Assembly (NCBI RefSeq): GCF_042681025.1
Contig: NZ_JBHUER010000010.1
Coordinates: 62,001-126,000 of the forward strand
DNA length: 64,000 bases
Direction of reading: 5' to 3'
From: Methylopila henanensis
Lineage (GTDB): Bacteria; Pseudomonadota; Alphaproteobacteria; Rhizobiales; Methylopilaceae
Part shown: positions 50,323 through 60,728 of the stretch, piece by piece
Numbering within the stretch: the first letter of the stretch is position 1
Layout of the letters: the number at the start of each line of letters is the position of its first letter
Made by a program: the position numbers and the translations under genes
The notes under the pieces: model-generated
What the model was told of the DNA's origin: nothing
What the model saw: the letters and a program-made list of their open reading frames with translations, nothing else
Databases searched by the model: none

Positions 50323-51456
50323 ATGGCCACCACCGCCGAAGACTTCCCGCGCAAGAACGCCCTGTTCGCCAAGCACAGGGCGCTGGGCTCCGCGCTCGAC
50401 AGCGACTGGAACGGCATGCCGATCCCGCAGAACTACTCCACCGACCCCTATGAGGAGACGACGATCGTCCGTTCGAAGGCCGGCCTGTTCGACGTCTCGG
50501 GCCTGCGCATCATCGACGTGTCCGGCCCCGAGGTCGTCAAGGTCCTCAACCGCATGCTGACCACGGACGTGGACAAGCTGAAGCCCGGCCAGTCCGCCAT
50601 CTCCAACATCGTCGACGAGAACGGCGCCCTGATCGACGACGTGCTGGTCTATCGCGACGGCCCGACCACGTTCCGCCTCAGCCATGGCGGCGGCAGCCTC
50701 GAGGACGTGATCGACGGCTTCTTCCAGGGCGCGGACGCGACCTGGGCCAAGGACGACGACGTGCACATCCTGTCGCTGCAGGGGCCGCTCGCGCTCGATA
50801 TTCTTGCGCCGCATACGCCGTTCGATCTCAAGACGCTGAAATACTTCGAGCACGCCCGCACCGAACTGTTCGGCAAGCCGGTCTCCCTCGCCCGCGGCGG
50901 CTACTCGGCGGAACGCGGCTACGAGGCGTTCTGCACGGCCGAGGACGCGCCGTTCCTGTGGGACGCCATCCTCGAGGCCGGCAAGCCGTTCGGCGCGGTT
51001 CCCGCCTCGTGGTCCTGCCTCGACATCGTCCGCGTGGAAGGCGCGCTGCTGTTCTTCCCCTTCGACATGCCGCAGGGCGACACGACGCCATGGGAGGTCG
51101 GCGCCGACTGGACGGTGGACATGAGCAAGCCCGATTTTCACGGAAAAGCCGCACTTGCCTCAAAAAAAGGCAAAGAGCGTGTGGCGCAGGTCGGAATCGA
51201 AATCGACACCCATGAGGCGATCGAGCCCGGCGCCAAAATCTACAAAGACGGCAAAGATGTGGGCGTCGTGAACAGCACGACCTACAGCCGCCATCTCATG
51301 AAATCGATCGCCCTCGCACATGTTGAGCCGGCGTTGAAGACGATAGGAACGCCGCTTGAGGTGAGGTCCGCGGCCGGAACATTTTCGGCTCATGTGGTTC
51401 GGACGCCGTTTTACGATCCGCACCGGCTGCGAACGCATCCGCTGGACGAGCGCTGA
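50323..51456 (+). CDS. GcvT-like tetrahydrofolate subunit of dimethylamine monooxygenase
   Basis: 377 residues (AAGGAA before the ATG). Aminomethyltransferase fold: STDPYEETTIVRSKAGLFDVSGLRIIDVSG, DVDKLKPGQSAISNIVDENGALIDDVLVY and the GYSAERGYEAF segment. In HODM this subunit is thought to capture the released formaldehyde on tetrahydrofolate as methylene-THF. The last ~108 codons (from about 51130) switch codon use: Lys is AAA eight times there but almost always AAG before, and AT-ending codons rise. This suggests recombination within the gene. Confidence 0.85.
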   Translation: MATTAEDFPRKNALFAKHRALGSALDSDWNGMPIPQNYSTDPYEETTIVRSKAGLFDVSGLRIIDVSGPEVVKVLNRMLTTDVDKLKPGQSAISNIVDENGALIDDVLVYRDGPTTFRLSHGGGSLEDVIDGFFQGADATWAKDDDVHILSLQGPLALDILAPHTPFDLKTLKYFEHARTELFGKPVSLARGGYSAERGYEAFCTAEDAPFLWDAILEAGKPFGAVPASWSCLDIVRVEGALLFFPFDMPQGDTTPWEVGADWTVDMSKPDFHGKAALASKKGKERVAQVGIEIDTHEAIEPGAKIYKDGKDVGVVNSTTYSRHLMKSIALAHVEPALKTIGTPLEVRSAAGTFSAHVVRTPFYDPHRLRTHPLDER

Positions 51457-51612
51457 ACGCTAAACAACAAGCGCGACGCAAAACTGTTGCGAAAAAGCAT
51501 CTAACTTTGACAACGGGTGCGTCGCACAAAAATCAGGCTAGACTTAACAGGGTCGTTCCGTGATTTTGACTAGCAACCGCCTGACGTTTCACGGGATTCG
51601 GGGAATTAAGAG

Positions 51613-52452
51613 ATGATTAAAGCAACGGGGTTTGCATTCGGGACGCTGGTTTCCGCCGCGGCCATCGTGTCGGCAGCTGGCGTCGCGTCCGCGGCGGACC
51701 TGGCTGCGCCTGAGGCCGCCATCATTGAGGCGGCTCCCTCGCCGATCGACGTCGCTTTCGGCGTCAAGTTCACGACCGACTACGTGTTCCGTGGCGTGAC
51801 GCAGAGCAAGGGCGATCCGGCCGTTCAGGGCTACGCCGAGTTCCAGGCCTATGACTGGTTCTACGCCGGCATCTGGTCGTCGAGCGTCAACGGCTTCGTG
51901 ACCGATCCGTCGGCCGAGGTCGACCTCTACGCCGGCCTGCGCCACACCTGGGACGCCTTCACCCTCGACGTCGGCGGCCTGTACTACTACTACCCGGGCG
52001 AAGAAGGCCCGAAGCGCTTCCAGCTTGACTACTGGGAGATCTACGCCAAGCCGAGCTACGCGTTCGGCGACCTCGGGTCGATCACCGGTAACATCTACTG
52101 GACCAGCGACTTCGTGAACACGGGCGCTGACGCGACCTACCTGTCCGCGATCGCCAAGGTCAACATCCCGGTCGACGTGCTGCCGGAGACCTCGTTCTAC
52201 GTGTCGGGCGAGCTCGGCAAGCAGTGGATCGGCAAGACCGCCGCCAAGTACGGCCGCGTCCAGCTCGAGGACTACCTGACCTGGAACGTCGGCGTCGGCG
52301 CCACCTACAAGGCCGCCACCGTCGAGTTCCGCTACTCCGACAGCGACCTGTCCCGGACCGAGTGCGCCATCAACAACGGCGCCCGCTGGGTCTGCGGCGA
52401 CCGCTACATGCTCAGCCTCTCGTTCGACACCGCCTTCAGCAAGCTGAAGTAA
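51613..52452 (+). CDS. TorF-family putative outer-membrane porin
   Basis: 279 residues. Signal peptide (FGTLVSAAAIVSAAGVASA, cleavage near AADLAAP). The beta-strand-rich mature part is aromatic: VKFTTDYVFRGVTQSKGDPAVQG (family signature), AYDWFYAGIWSSSVNGF, LDVGGLYYYYPGEEG, ending in Phe/Leu-rich strand YMLSLSFDTAFSKLK. It forms a diffusion pore; its place after the dmm genes suggests uptake of amines, but it has its own intergenic region with a TTGACA at 51508. A T-tract terminator follows. Confidence 0.85.
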   Translation: MIKATGFAFGTLVSAAAIVSAAGVASAADLAAPEAAIIEAAPSPIDVAFGVKFTTDYVFRGVTQSKGDPAVQGYAEFQAYDWFYAGIWSSSVNGFVTDPSAEVDLYAGLRHTWDAFTLDVGGLYYYYPGEEGPKRFQLDYWEIYAKPSYAFGDLGSITGNIYWTSDFVNTGADATYLSAIAKVNIPVDVLPETSFYVSGELGKQWIGKTAAKYGRVQLEDYLTWNVGVGATYKAATVEFRYSDSDLSRTECAINNGARWVCGDRYMLSLSFDTAFSKLK

Positions 52453-52485
52453 GTCCGAACGTCCGGCCAAGCGCCGAACTGCTTG

Positions 52486-52514
52486 AACCCCGCGCCGCAA
52501 GGCGCGGGGTTTTT
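52486..52514 (+). terminator. Intrinsic terminator of the TorF-like porin gene
   Basis: AACCCCGCGCC / GGCGCGGGGTT (11 bp) with loop GCAA and a run of five T. Confidence 0.92.
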
Positions 52515-52657
52515 GCTGCGTGAATGACGCCGGCGTTCGGGGGCGCCAGGCCGCGAGGGCGTCGATGACGCAGCCGTCATGACGGGGGCGCGGTTTAGCC
52601 CTATACTGACCGTGAAAAGCGCGCGTGGCGCGCCTTCCACCTCCCTCCGGAAACTTC

Positions 52658-53992
52658 ATGCCCATCTTCGAAATCGCCGTTCTCGTGGGACTCGTCCTCC
52701 TGAACGGCTTCTTCGCCATGTCCGAGCTCGCGATCGTGTCGTCGCGACGCCCCCGCCTCAAGATGCTCGCCGACGGCGGCAGCAAGGGCGCGGCGCGGGC
52801 CATCGTGCTTTCCGACGACCCCGGCAGCTTCCTGTCGTCGGTCCAGATCGGCATCACCCTTATCGCGATCCTGACCGGCGTGGTCGGCGAGGCGGCGCTC
52901 GCCGAGCCGCTCGCGCAGCTGCTCGCGGCCACGACGCCGCTCGACGACTATGTGCGCCCGGTCGCGAGCGGCGTCGTGGTGTTCGGCATCGGCTACCTCT
53001 CGCTGATCCTGGGCGAGCTCGTGCCGAAGCGGATCGCGCTCGCCGACCCCGAGGCGATCGCCTCGTTCGTATCCGGGCCGCTCTCTCTGCTGGCCATCGT
53101 CGGCAAGCCCTTCGTCGTCGTTCTCGGCGCGTCCTCGACGCTGATCCTCAAGCTGCTGCGCATCAAGGAGCAGGACGGCAGCAACGTCACAGAGGAGGAG
53201 GTCCGCAGCGTGATCGCCGAAGGCGTCGCAGCGGGGTCGATCGAGCCGGTCGAGCGCAAGATGATCGAAGGCGTGCTCGGCCTCGCCGACCGCCCGGTGC
53301 GCTCGATCATGACGCCCCGGCGCGACGTGTTCTGGGTCGACATCACCGACGATCTCGAGACCATCAAGACCGAGCTTGCGGAAAGCCCGTTCTCCCGCGT
53401 CGTCGTCGGCAAGGACGGCTCGATCGACGATCCCGTCGGCATCTTGCACAAGAAGGACGTGCTCTCGACGCTGATCTCCGGCGCGACGTTCGAGGTCGCC
53501 TCCGCGATCCGGGACCCGCTCTATGTGCCGGAGGGCGCCTCGGCGCTCAGCCTGCTCGAGCTGTTCAAGAGCCAGCCCTCCTCGACCGCCTTCGTGGTCG
53601 ACGAGTTCGGCGGCTTCGAAGGCATCGTCACCTCGCACGACGTGCTGGGCGCGATCGCCGGCGTGCTGCCGGAGGAGCACGAGACCGCCGAGGACCAGGA
53701 CATCCGCCGCCGTGAGGACGGCAGCTACATGGTCGACGGCCGGGCGCCGCTCGACGCCGTCACTGACACCTTCGCCTTCACCATTCCCGCCGAGGATCAG
53801 GGCGAGTTCCACACTGCGGCCGGTCTGGTGATCGCCGAACTCGGCCGCATCCCGGTCGAGGGCGACACCGTCGAGATGGGCGGCTGGATCATCGAAGTCA
53901 TCGATATGGACGGCCCGCGCGTGGACAAGCTGATGTTCCGGCCGCGCGGCGGCGCCGAGGCGGGCTCGTCGCCCGCCGGCGTCGGCGTCTGA
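52658..53992 (+). CDS. CNNM/CorC-family membrane protein (DUF21-CBS-CorC_HlyC)
   Basis: 444 residues from ATG 52658 (CCGGAAAC upstream; a start at 52625 is less supported). N-terminal DUF21 membrane domain with LNGFFAMSELAIVSSRRPRLK and about four helices (1-190). A CBS pair follows (MTPRRDVFWVDITDD; VVDEFGGFEGIVTSHDVLGAI), then the C-terminal CorC_HlyC domain (TAAGLVIAELGRIPVEGDTVEMGGW). The family mediates Mg2+/Co2+ efflux or homeostasis; old 'hemolysin' names are misleading. Confidence 0.92.
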   Translation: MPIFEIAVLVGLVLLNGFFAMSELAIVSSRRPRLKMLADGGSKGAARAIVLSDDPGSFLSSVQIGITLIAILTGVVGEAALAEPLAQLLAATTPLDDYVRPVASGVVVFGIGYLSLILGELVPKRIALADPEAIASFVSGPLSLLAIVGKPFVVVLGASSTLILKLLRIKEQDGSNVTEEEVRSVIAEGVAAGSIEPVERKMIEGVLGLADRPVRSIMTPRRDVFWVDITDDLETIKTELAESPFSRVVVGKDGSIDDPVGILHKKDVLSTLISGATFEVASAIRDPLYVPEGASALSLLELFKSQPSSTAFVVDEFGGFEGIVTSHDVLGAIAGVLPEEHETAEDQDIRRREDGSYMVDGRAPLDAVTDTFAFTIPAEDQGEFHTAAGLVIAELGRIPVEGDTVEMGGWIIEVIDMDGPRVDKLMFRPRGGAEAGSSPAGVGV

Positions 53993-54014
53993 GTCCGAAG
54001 ACCCCCGAAGCGCC

Positions 54015-55451
54015 GTGTTCGACCGGCCCCAGCGTCCGGAGCTGTCGCCCACGGCGCTCGACGAGGCTCTCGCCCTCGTCGCGAGCGAAATGCGGCGGCG
54101 CGTCGCCGGGCGGTCGGACGAACCCGTCCGACGGGACAGGTCGCAGGATCTGATCGCGCGGCTCGCCGGCGGCGGCCTGCCCGCGACGGGACAGTCGCTC
54201 GGCGAGGCCGCCGCCGACCTCGTCGCCCTGCTCGACCAGCGCGCGCGCACCGATCACCCCCGCTTCTTCGCCTTCATCCCGAGCCCGGTGTCGCCGGCTT
54301 CCTGGATCGGCGAGGCCCTGACCGCGATCGCGAACCCCCATGCCGGCGCCTGGCCGCAGGCCGAAGGCCCCGCGGCCGTCGAGGCGGCGCTGGTGCGCTG
54401 GTTCGCGGACGCCGCCGGCCTGCCGGACGACGCGGGCGGGCTGTTCGTCTCCGGCGGCTCCATGGCCAACCTCACCGCGTTGGTCGCGGCGCGCGACGCC
54501 ACGCTTGGCGACGACGACCGCCATTTGGGCGTGGCCTACATCTCCTCGGAGACCCATTCGTCCGTCGCCAAGGCGCTGCGGATCAGCGGCGTCGCGGGCT
54601 CGCGCATCCGGCGAGCGCCGGTCGACGCGGACCTGCGCATGGACGCCGGCGCGCTCGTCGGCATGATCGCGGCCGACCGGCGGGCGGGCCTGAAGCCGTT
54701 CGCCGTGGTCGCGACGGCCGGCTCGACCAACTGCGGCGCGATCGACCCGCTGCACGACATCGCCGACGTCTGCGCCGCGGAGCGCCTGTGGCTGCATGTG
54801 GACGGCGCCTATGGCGCGTCGATCGCGCTCTGTCCCGAACGGCGCGCCCTGCTTGCGGGGCTGGAGCGCGCGGACAGCCTGTCCTGGGACGCCCACAAAT
54901 GGCTGTTCCAGACCTATGGCTGCGGCCTGGTGCTCGTGCGCGACCGCGCGCGCCTGTTCGACAGCTTCCACGCCGGCCCGGACTACCTGCGCGACGCCAC
55001 GCCGGACGACGGCGCGACCAATTTTTGGGATCTCGGCCCCGAACTCACGCGGCCGGCGCGGGCGCTGAAGCTCTGGATGACGCTGCGGGTCATGGGGCTC
55101 GACGCGGTCGCCGGAGCGATCGGCCACGGCTTCCGTCTCGCGGAGGCGGCCGAGCGCGCTCTGCGCGCGACGCCAGACTGGATGGTCGCGACGCCGGCGC
55201 AATGCGCCATCGTGACCTTCCGCTTCGCTCCGGCGGGCCTGGACGACGCGGGGGCGGACGCCGTCACCGAGGCGGCCGCGCGGCGGCTTCTGGCCGAGGG
55301 CTACGCCGCCGTGGGAGCCACGCGGATCGGCGGCCGCGTCGCGCTCCGCATCTGCGCGATCCACCCTGAAACCACGGTCGCCGACATCGAGGAGACGGTG
55401 CGGCGACTGGACGCCTGCGCGCGTCAGGAGCTCGCCGCGCTACGCCCATGA
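54015..55451 (+). CDS. Group II PLP-dependent decarboxylase (aromatic-L-amino-acid type)
   Basis: 478 residues from GTG 54015. HPRFFAFIPSPVSPASWIGEAL, TSGGS-like FVSGGSMANLTAL, SSETHSSVAKAL, LWLHVDGAYGAS and the PLP lysine in SWDAHKWLFQTYGCG all match the group II decarboxylase family (aromatic amino acid, glutamate or diaminobutyrate decarboxylases). The substrate is not decided by sequence; a cupin-like or transport partner is absent. It ends immediately before the shared terminator of atpC. Confidence 0.85.
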   Translation: MFDRPQRPELSPTALDEALALVASEMRRRVAGRSDEPVRRDRSQDLIARLAGGGLPATGQSLGEAAADLVALLDQRARTDHPRFFAFIPSPVSPASWIGEALTAIANPHAGAWPQAEGPAAVEAALVRWFADAAGLPDDAGGLFVSGGSMANLTALVAARDATLGDDDRHLGVAYISSETHSSVAKALRISGVAGSRIRRAPVDADLRMDAGALVGMIAADRRAGLKPFAVVATAGSTNCGAIDPLHDIADVCAAERLWLHVDGAYGASIALCPERRALLAGLERADSLSWDAHKWLFQTYGCGLVLVRDRARLFDSFHAGPDYLRDATPDDGATNFWDLGPELTRPARALKLWMTLRVMGLDAVAGAIGHGFRLAEAAERALRATPDWMVATPAQCAIVTFRFAPAGLDDAGADAVTEAAARRLLAEGYAAVGATRIGGRVALRICAIHPETTVADIEETVRRLDACARQELAALRP

Positions 55452-55475
55452 AAAAAGCCGGGCGGACCCGGCTTT
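55451..55475. terminator. Bidirectional terminator between the decarboxylase and atpC
   Basis: AAAGCCGGG-CGGA-CCCGGCTTT. On the minus strand (atp operon) it is followed by six T. On the plus strand only TTTCG follows. Confidence 0.88.
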
Positions 55476-55503
55476 CGTCAGTTCCAGCGATGAGGGCCGG
55501 CCG

Positions 55504-55905
55504 TCAGCCTTCGACCGCCTTGACCTGCAGCAGGTGCGACAGGCGGAGCTGCGCCTTCAACGCCGCCTCGTCGGAGGTCGCCTCGGCGACATCTTCCCGG
55601 GCGTCCTTGATCAGGTCGTCGATGTGGGAGACGTCGAGCTGCTCCAGCGGAATCGCGTCGTCGGCGAGGATCGTCAGCCCCTTCGGGTTGACGTCCGCGA
55701 AGCCGCCGCGGACGAACAGCTTCTGCGGCTCGCCGCCTTCGGTCTTGTAGACCTTCACGACGCCCGGCTTCAGCACCGACATGAACGGCGCGTGATGCGC
55801 CAGCACGCCGAACTCGCCCTCGACGCCCGGCACCACCACATGCTGCACCTCCTCGGAGATGAGGAGCTTTTCCGGCGACACCAGTTCGAAGGGGAAGCTG
55901 TCCAT
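55504..55905 (-). CDS. atpC: ATP synthase F1 subunit epsilon
   Basis: 133 residues. Central-stalk regulatory subunit. N-terminal beta-sandwich (FELVSPEKLLISEEVQHVVVPGVEGEFGVLAHHAPFMSVLKPG) and a two-helix C-terminal domain (IDDLIKDAREDVAEA...). Last gene of the operon, separated from atpD by a small membrane-protein gene, which is unusual. Confidence 0.97.
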   Translation of the reverse strand: MDSFPFELVSPEKLLISEEVQHVVVPGVEGEFGVLAHHAPFMSVLKPGVVKVYKTEGGEPQKLFVRGGFADVNPKGLTILADDAIPLEQLDVSHIDDLIKDAREDVAEATSDEAALKAQLRLSHLLQVKAVEG

Positions 55906-55933
55906 CGTTCCGTTCTCTCAAACCTTTCGGCGG

Positions 55934-56182
55934 TCACCCGCGGCGGCGGTCGGCGACGAAGCCTATGCCGAAACCGAGCAGCGCGCCGATCACGGCGCTC
56001 ACGCCCACATGCTGCGCCTGACCGGACGTCAGCGTCCGGTCGTCGGGCGCGGCCGCCTGATCGCCCTGCACCTCGACCTTGAGGCCGAGGAAGCTCACTT
56101 CCGCCGCCTGCGGCCGGGTCAGCCAGCCGGCGAGACCGCCGACCACGAGACCGATCAGAAGAAACACGACCTTGCCGTTCAT
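55934..56182 (-). CDS. Small two-helix membrane protein inserted between atpD and atpC, 82 aa
   Basis: Family not recognised. An N-terminal helix (VVFLLIGLVVGGLAGWL), a ~40-residue polar stretch (SFLGLKVEVQGDQAAAPDDR...) and a C-terminal Gly-rich helix (VGVSAVIGALLGFGIGFVA) end RRRG. It is predicted to be a hairpin with both ends cytosolic. It lies in the atp operon on the same strand: 100 bases after atpD with a 12-bp hairpin in between, and 28 bases before atpC. It could be an ATP-synthase accessory factor (inference) or a recent insertion. Confidence 0.75.
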   Translation of the reverse strand: MNGKVVFLLIGLVVGGLAGWLTRPQAAEVSFLGLKVEVQGDQAAAPDDRTLTSGQAQHVGVSAVIGALLGFGIGFVADRRRG

Positions 56183-56240
56183 GGAACCCTACCTCGCTTG
56201 AGCCGGCCCTCGGGGCCGCATCCCGCGATATAGGGCCCGC

Positions 56241-56267
56241 CCCTTCGCCGGGCAGCCCGGCGAAGGG
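56241..56267 (-). terminator. 12-bp hairpin after atpD
   Basis: CCCTTCGCCGGG / CCCGGCGAAGGG around a 3-nt loop, 15 bases past the atpD stop. It could lower or separate expression of the small gene and atpC relative to atpHAGD. Confidence 0.6.
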
Positions 56268-56282
56268 AGAAGCCTGTGGGGA

Positions 56283-57698
56283 TCAGCCCTCGGCGAGCTT
56301 CTTGGCCTTCTCGACCGCTTCCTCGATCGTGCCGACCATGTAGAAGGCCGCCTCCGGCAGGTCGTCGTACTTGCCTTCGACCAGTCCCTTGAAGCCCTTG
56401 ATGGTGTCCGCGAGCTCGACGAACTTGCCGGGGAAGCCGGTGAACACCTCGGCGACGTGGAACGGCTGGCTGAGGAAGCGCTCGATCTTGCGGGCGCGCG
56501 CGACCGTCAGCTTGTCCTCTTCCGAGAGCTCGTCCATGCCCAGGATCGCGATGATGTCCTGCAGCGACTTGTAGCGCTGCAGCGTCTCCTGGACGCGGCG
56601 GGCGGTCGAGTAGTGCTCGTCGCCGATGATCTGCGCCGACAGGATGCGCGAGGTCGAGTCGAGCGGGTCCACCGCCGGGTAGATGCCCTTTTCGGCGATC
56701 GAGCGGTTCAGAACCGTCGTGGCGTCGAGATGGGCGAAGGACGCGGCCGGGGCCGGGTCGGTCAGGTCGTCCGCCGGCACGTAGATCGCCTGCACCGAGG
56801 TGATCGAGCCCTTGGTGGTGGTGGTGATGCGCTCCTGCAGCGCGCCCATGTCGGTGGCGAGCGTCGGCTGATAGCCCACCGCCGAGGGGATGCGGCCGAG
56901 CAGCGCCGACACTTCCGAGCCCGCCTGCGTGAAGCGGAAGATGTTGTCGACGAAGAACAGCACGTCCTGGCCCTGGTCGCGGAAGTGCTCCGCGATGGTC
57001 AGGCCCGAGAGCGCGACGCGGGCGCGGGCGCCGGGCGGCTCGTTCATCTGGCCGAACACGAGGGCGCACTTAGAGCCTTCGCCGCCGCCCTGCTTGTTCA
57101 CGCCGGACTCGATGAACTCGTGGTAGAGGTCGTTGCCCTCGCGGGTGCGCTCGCCGACGCCGGCGAACACCGAGTAGCCGCCGTGGGCCTTCGCGACGTT
57201 GTTGATCAGCTCCTGGATCAGCACGGTCTTGCCGACGCCCGCGCCGCCGAACAGGCCGACCTTGCCGCCCTTGGAATAAGGCGCGAGCAGGTCGACGACC
57301 TTGATGCCGGTGACGAGGATCTCGGTTTCGGTCGACTGCTCGGCGTAGGACGGAGCCGGCGCGTGGATCGGGCGGGTGCCCTCGTTGGCGACAGGGCCGG
57401 CCTCGTCGATCGGCTCGCCGATGACGTTCAGGATGCGGCCGAGCGTGCCGGCGCCGACCGGCACCGCGATCGGCTCGCCGGTGTCGGTCACCTGCTGCCC
57501 GCGGACGAGACCTTCGGTCGAGTCCATCGCGATGGTGCGGACCGTCGACTCGCCGAGATGCTGGGCGACTTCGAGCACGAGACGCGCGTCGTTGTTCTTG
57601 GTCTCGAGCGCGTTCAGGATTTCGGGCAGATGGCCGTCGAAGCGGACGTCGACGACGGCGCCGATGACCTGGGTGATGCGGCCGACTTGAGCGGTCAT
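56283..57698 (-). CDS. atpD: ATP synthase F1 subunit beta
   Basis: 471 residues. Catalytic subunit. It starts with the usual MTAQVGRITQVIGAVVDVRF. P-loop GLFGGAGVGKTVLIQELI, GERTREGNDLYHE with the catalytic Glu, FFVDNIFRFTQAGSEVSALLGRIPSAVGYQPTL, and the DELSEEDK C-terminal motif. 25 bases after atpG. Confidence 0.98.
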   Translation of the reverse strand: MTAQVGRITQVIGAVVDVRFDGHLPEILNALETKNNDARLVLEVAQHLGESTVRTIAMDSTEGLVRGQQVTDTGEPIAVPVGAGTLGRILNVIGEPIDEAGPVANEGTRPIHAPAPSYAEQSTETEILVTGIKVVDLLAPYSKGGKVGLFGGAGVGKTVLIQELINNVAKAHGGYSVFAGVGERTREGNDLYHEFIESGVNKQGGGEGSKCALVFGQMNEPPGARARVALSGLTIAEHFRDQGQDVLFFVDNIFRFTQAGSEVSALLGRIPSAVGYQPTLATDMGALQERITTTTKGSITSVQAIYVPADDLTDPAPAASFAHLDATTVLNRSIAEKGIYPAVDPLDSTSRILSAQIIGDEHYSTARRVQETLQRYKSLQDIIAILGMDELSEEDKLTVARARKIERFLSQPFHVAEVFTGFPGKFVELADTIKGFKGLVEGKYDDLPEAAFYMVGTIEEAVEKAKKLAEG

Positions 57699-57723
57699 GG
57701 TGTCAATCCTCGTCGGAAATTCT

Positions 57724-58608
57724 TCAGAGCGCTTCAGCGCCGGAGATGATCTCGATCAGCTCCTTCGTGATCTGCGCCTGGCGGGTCCGGTTGTAGTTCA
57801 GCGTCAGCTTCTTGATCATCTCGCCGGCGTTACGGGTCGCCGAGTCCATGGCGGACATCCGGGCGCCCTGCTCCGAGGCGGCGTTCTCCAGAAGCCCCTT
57901 GAAGATCTGGATCGCGACGTTCTTCGGGAGCAGCTCCTCGAGGATTTCCTCTTCGGACGGCTCGTACTCGTAGATCGCGCCGCCGGCCACCGCGGCGGCC
58001 TCGTCGCTCGCCGGGATTTCGGCGGGAACGATCTGCTGGGCGGTCGGAATCTGGCTGATCACCGAGCGGAACTGCGAGTAGAACAGCGTCGCGACGTCGA
58101 ACTCGCCGGCCTGGTAAAGGTCCAGCACCTTCTTCGCGATCTCATCCGCGGACGCGAAAGACGGAGCCTTGTTCGCCGGAAACTCGATGCGCTCGCGGAT
58201 CAGACCACCGTAGTTGCGGCGCAGCAGCTCCGCGCCCTTCTTGCCGATGGTGAGGAACTGGACCTCTTTGCCCTCGGCCAGCAGCTTCTCCGCCTTGAGA
58301 CGGGCCAGACGGACGATCGAGCCGTTGAAGCCGCCGCAGAGGCCGCGCTCGGCGGTCGCCACCACGAACAGGTGGCGCTTGTCGGAGCCCGTGCCCGACA
58401 GCAGCAGCGGCGCCTCGGGAGAGTTCTTGAGGCTTTCGCCGAGATTGGCGAGCACACGCTCCATGCGCTCGGCATAGGGACGCGCCGCCTCGGCCGCGCT
58501 CTGGGCGCGGCGGAGCTTGGCCGCCGCGACCATCTGCATGGCCTTGGTGATCTTCTGCGTCGCCTTCACCGAGGCGATGCGATTGCGTAGCTCCTTGAGG
58601 CTCGCCAT
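57724..58608 (-). CDS. atpG: ATP synthase F1 subunit gamma
   Basis: 294 residues. Rotor shaft. N-terminal coiled-coil helix SLKELRNRIASVKATQKITKAMQMVAAAKLRRAQ, the central VVATAERGLCGGFNGSIVRLA and the C-terminal SAMDSATRNAGEMIKKLTLNYNRTRQAQITKELIEIISGAEAL are all canonical. 30 bases after atpA. Confidence 0.98.
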   Translation of the reverse strand: MASLKELRNRIASVKATQKITKAMQMVAAAKLRRAQSAAEAARPYAERMERVLANLGESLKNSPEAPLLLSGTGSDKRHLFVVATAERGLCGGFNGSIVRLARLKAEKLLAEGKEVQFLTIGKKGAELLRRNYGGLIRERIEFPANKAPSFASADEIAKKVLDLYQAGEFDVATLFYSQFRSVISQIPTAQQIVPAEIPASDEAAAVAGGAIYEYEPSEEEILEELLPKNVAIQIFKGLLENAASEQGARMSAMDSATRNAGEMIKKLTLNYNRTRQAQITKELIEIISGAEAL

Positions 58609-58638
58609 GACGTGGCCCGGACTCCTCTGGCGATCCGC

Positions 58639-60167
<1,529 letters not shown>

Positions 60168-60168
<1 letters not shown>

Positions 60169-60728
60169 CAGCCGACCTCTTTCATGGCGAGTTTAATGGC
60201 GTTGAGCTTGGTCTTGAGCGACGCGTCGACCATGCGGCTGCCGAGCCGCACGATCAGACCGCCGAGAATCTTGGGGTCGACCTTGACGTCGAAATCGACC
60301 GTCTTGCCGGTCACGGCCGCGAGCGCCTGCGACAGCGACGCCCGGCGCGAGTCGCTCAGCGGCTCGGCCACGGTGACTTCGGCTGTGACGGCGCCGCGCG
60401 CGGCGGCGGCGAGGGCGTGGAAGCCCTTGATCATCGCCTCGATGGCGAACAGGCGACGGTTGCGCGCCACGAGCCGGACGAAGTTGGCGACCAAGCCGCC
60501 GACGCCGGCCCGCGCCAGCACCGCGGCGATCGCCTTCTCCTGCTCGTCGGCGGAGAACACCGGGCTGCGGACGAGGCGGCGCAGATCCTCGCTCTCGTCG
60601 AGCAGCGCGCTCACCGTCTTGAGATCGGACGCCACGGCGTCGATCTGGCCCGCCTCCTGGGCGAGGTCAAACAAGGCGGACGCGTAGCGCCCCGCCATTC
60701 CGGACACGATGGTGTCTTTACCTGCCAC
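60168..60728 (-). CDS. atpH: ATP synthase F1 subunit delta
   Basis: 186 residues from GTG 60728 (GAGAGA upstream). The helical N-domain GMAGRYASALFDLAQEAGQIDAV and C-terminal VKVDPKILGGLIVRLGSRMVDASLKTKLNAIKLAM are typical of AtpH/OSCP. An ATG ten codons downstream is an alternative. First gene of the operon, 319 bases from priA as in many alphaproteobacteria. Confidence 0.95.

Noticed and set aside
48124..51141. 1005-codon open frame on the minus strand
   Set aside because: It lies wholly antisense to the reductase, DUF3445 and GcvT-like genes, which are all recognisable. The antisense product has only His/Asp/Arg-rich filler.
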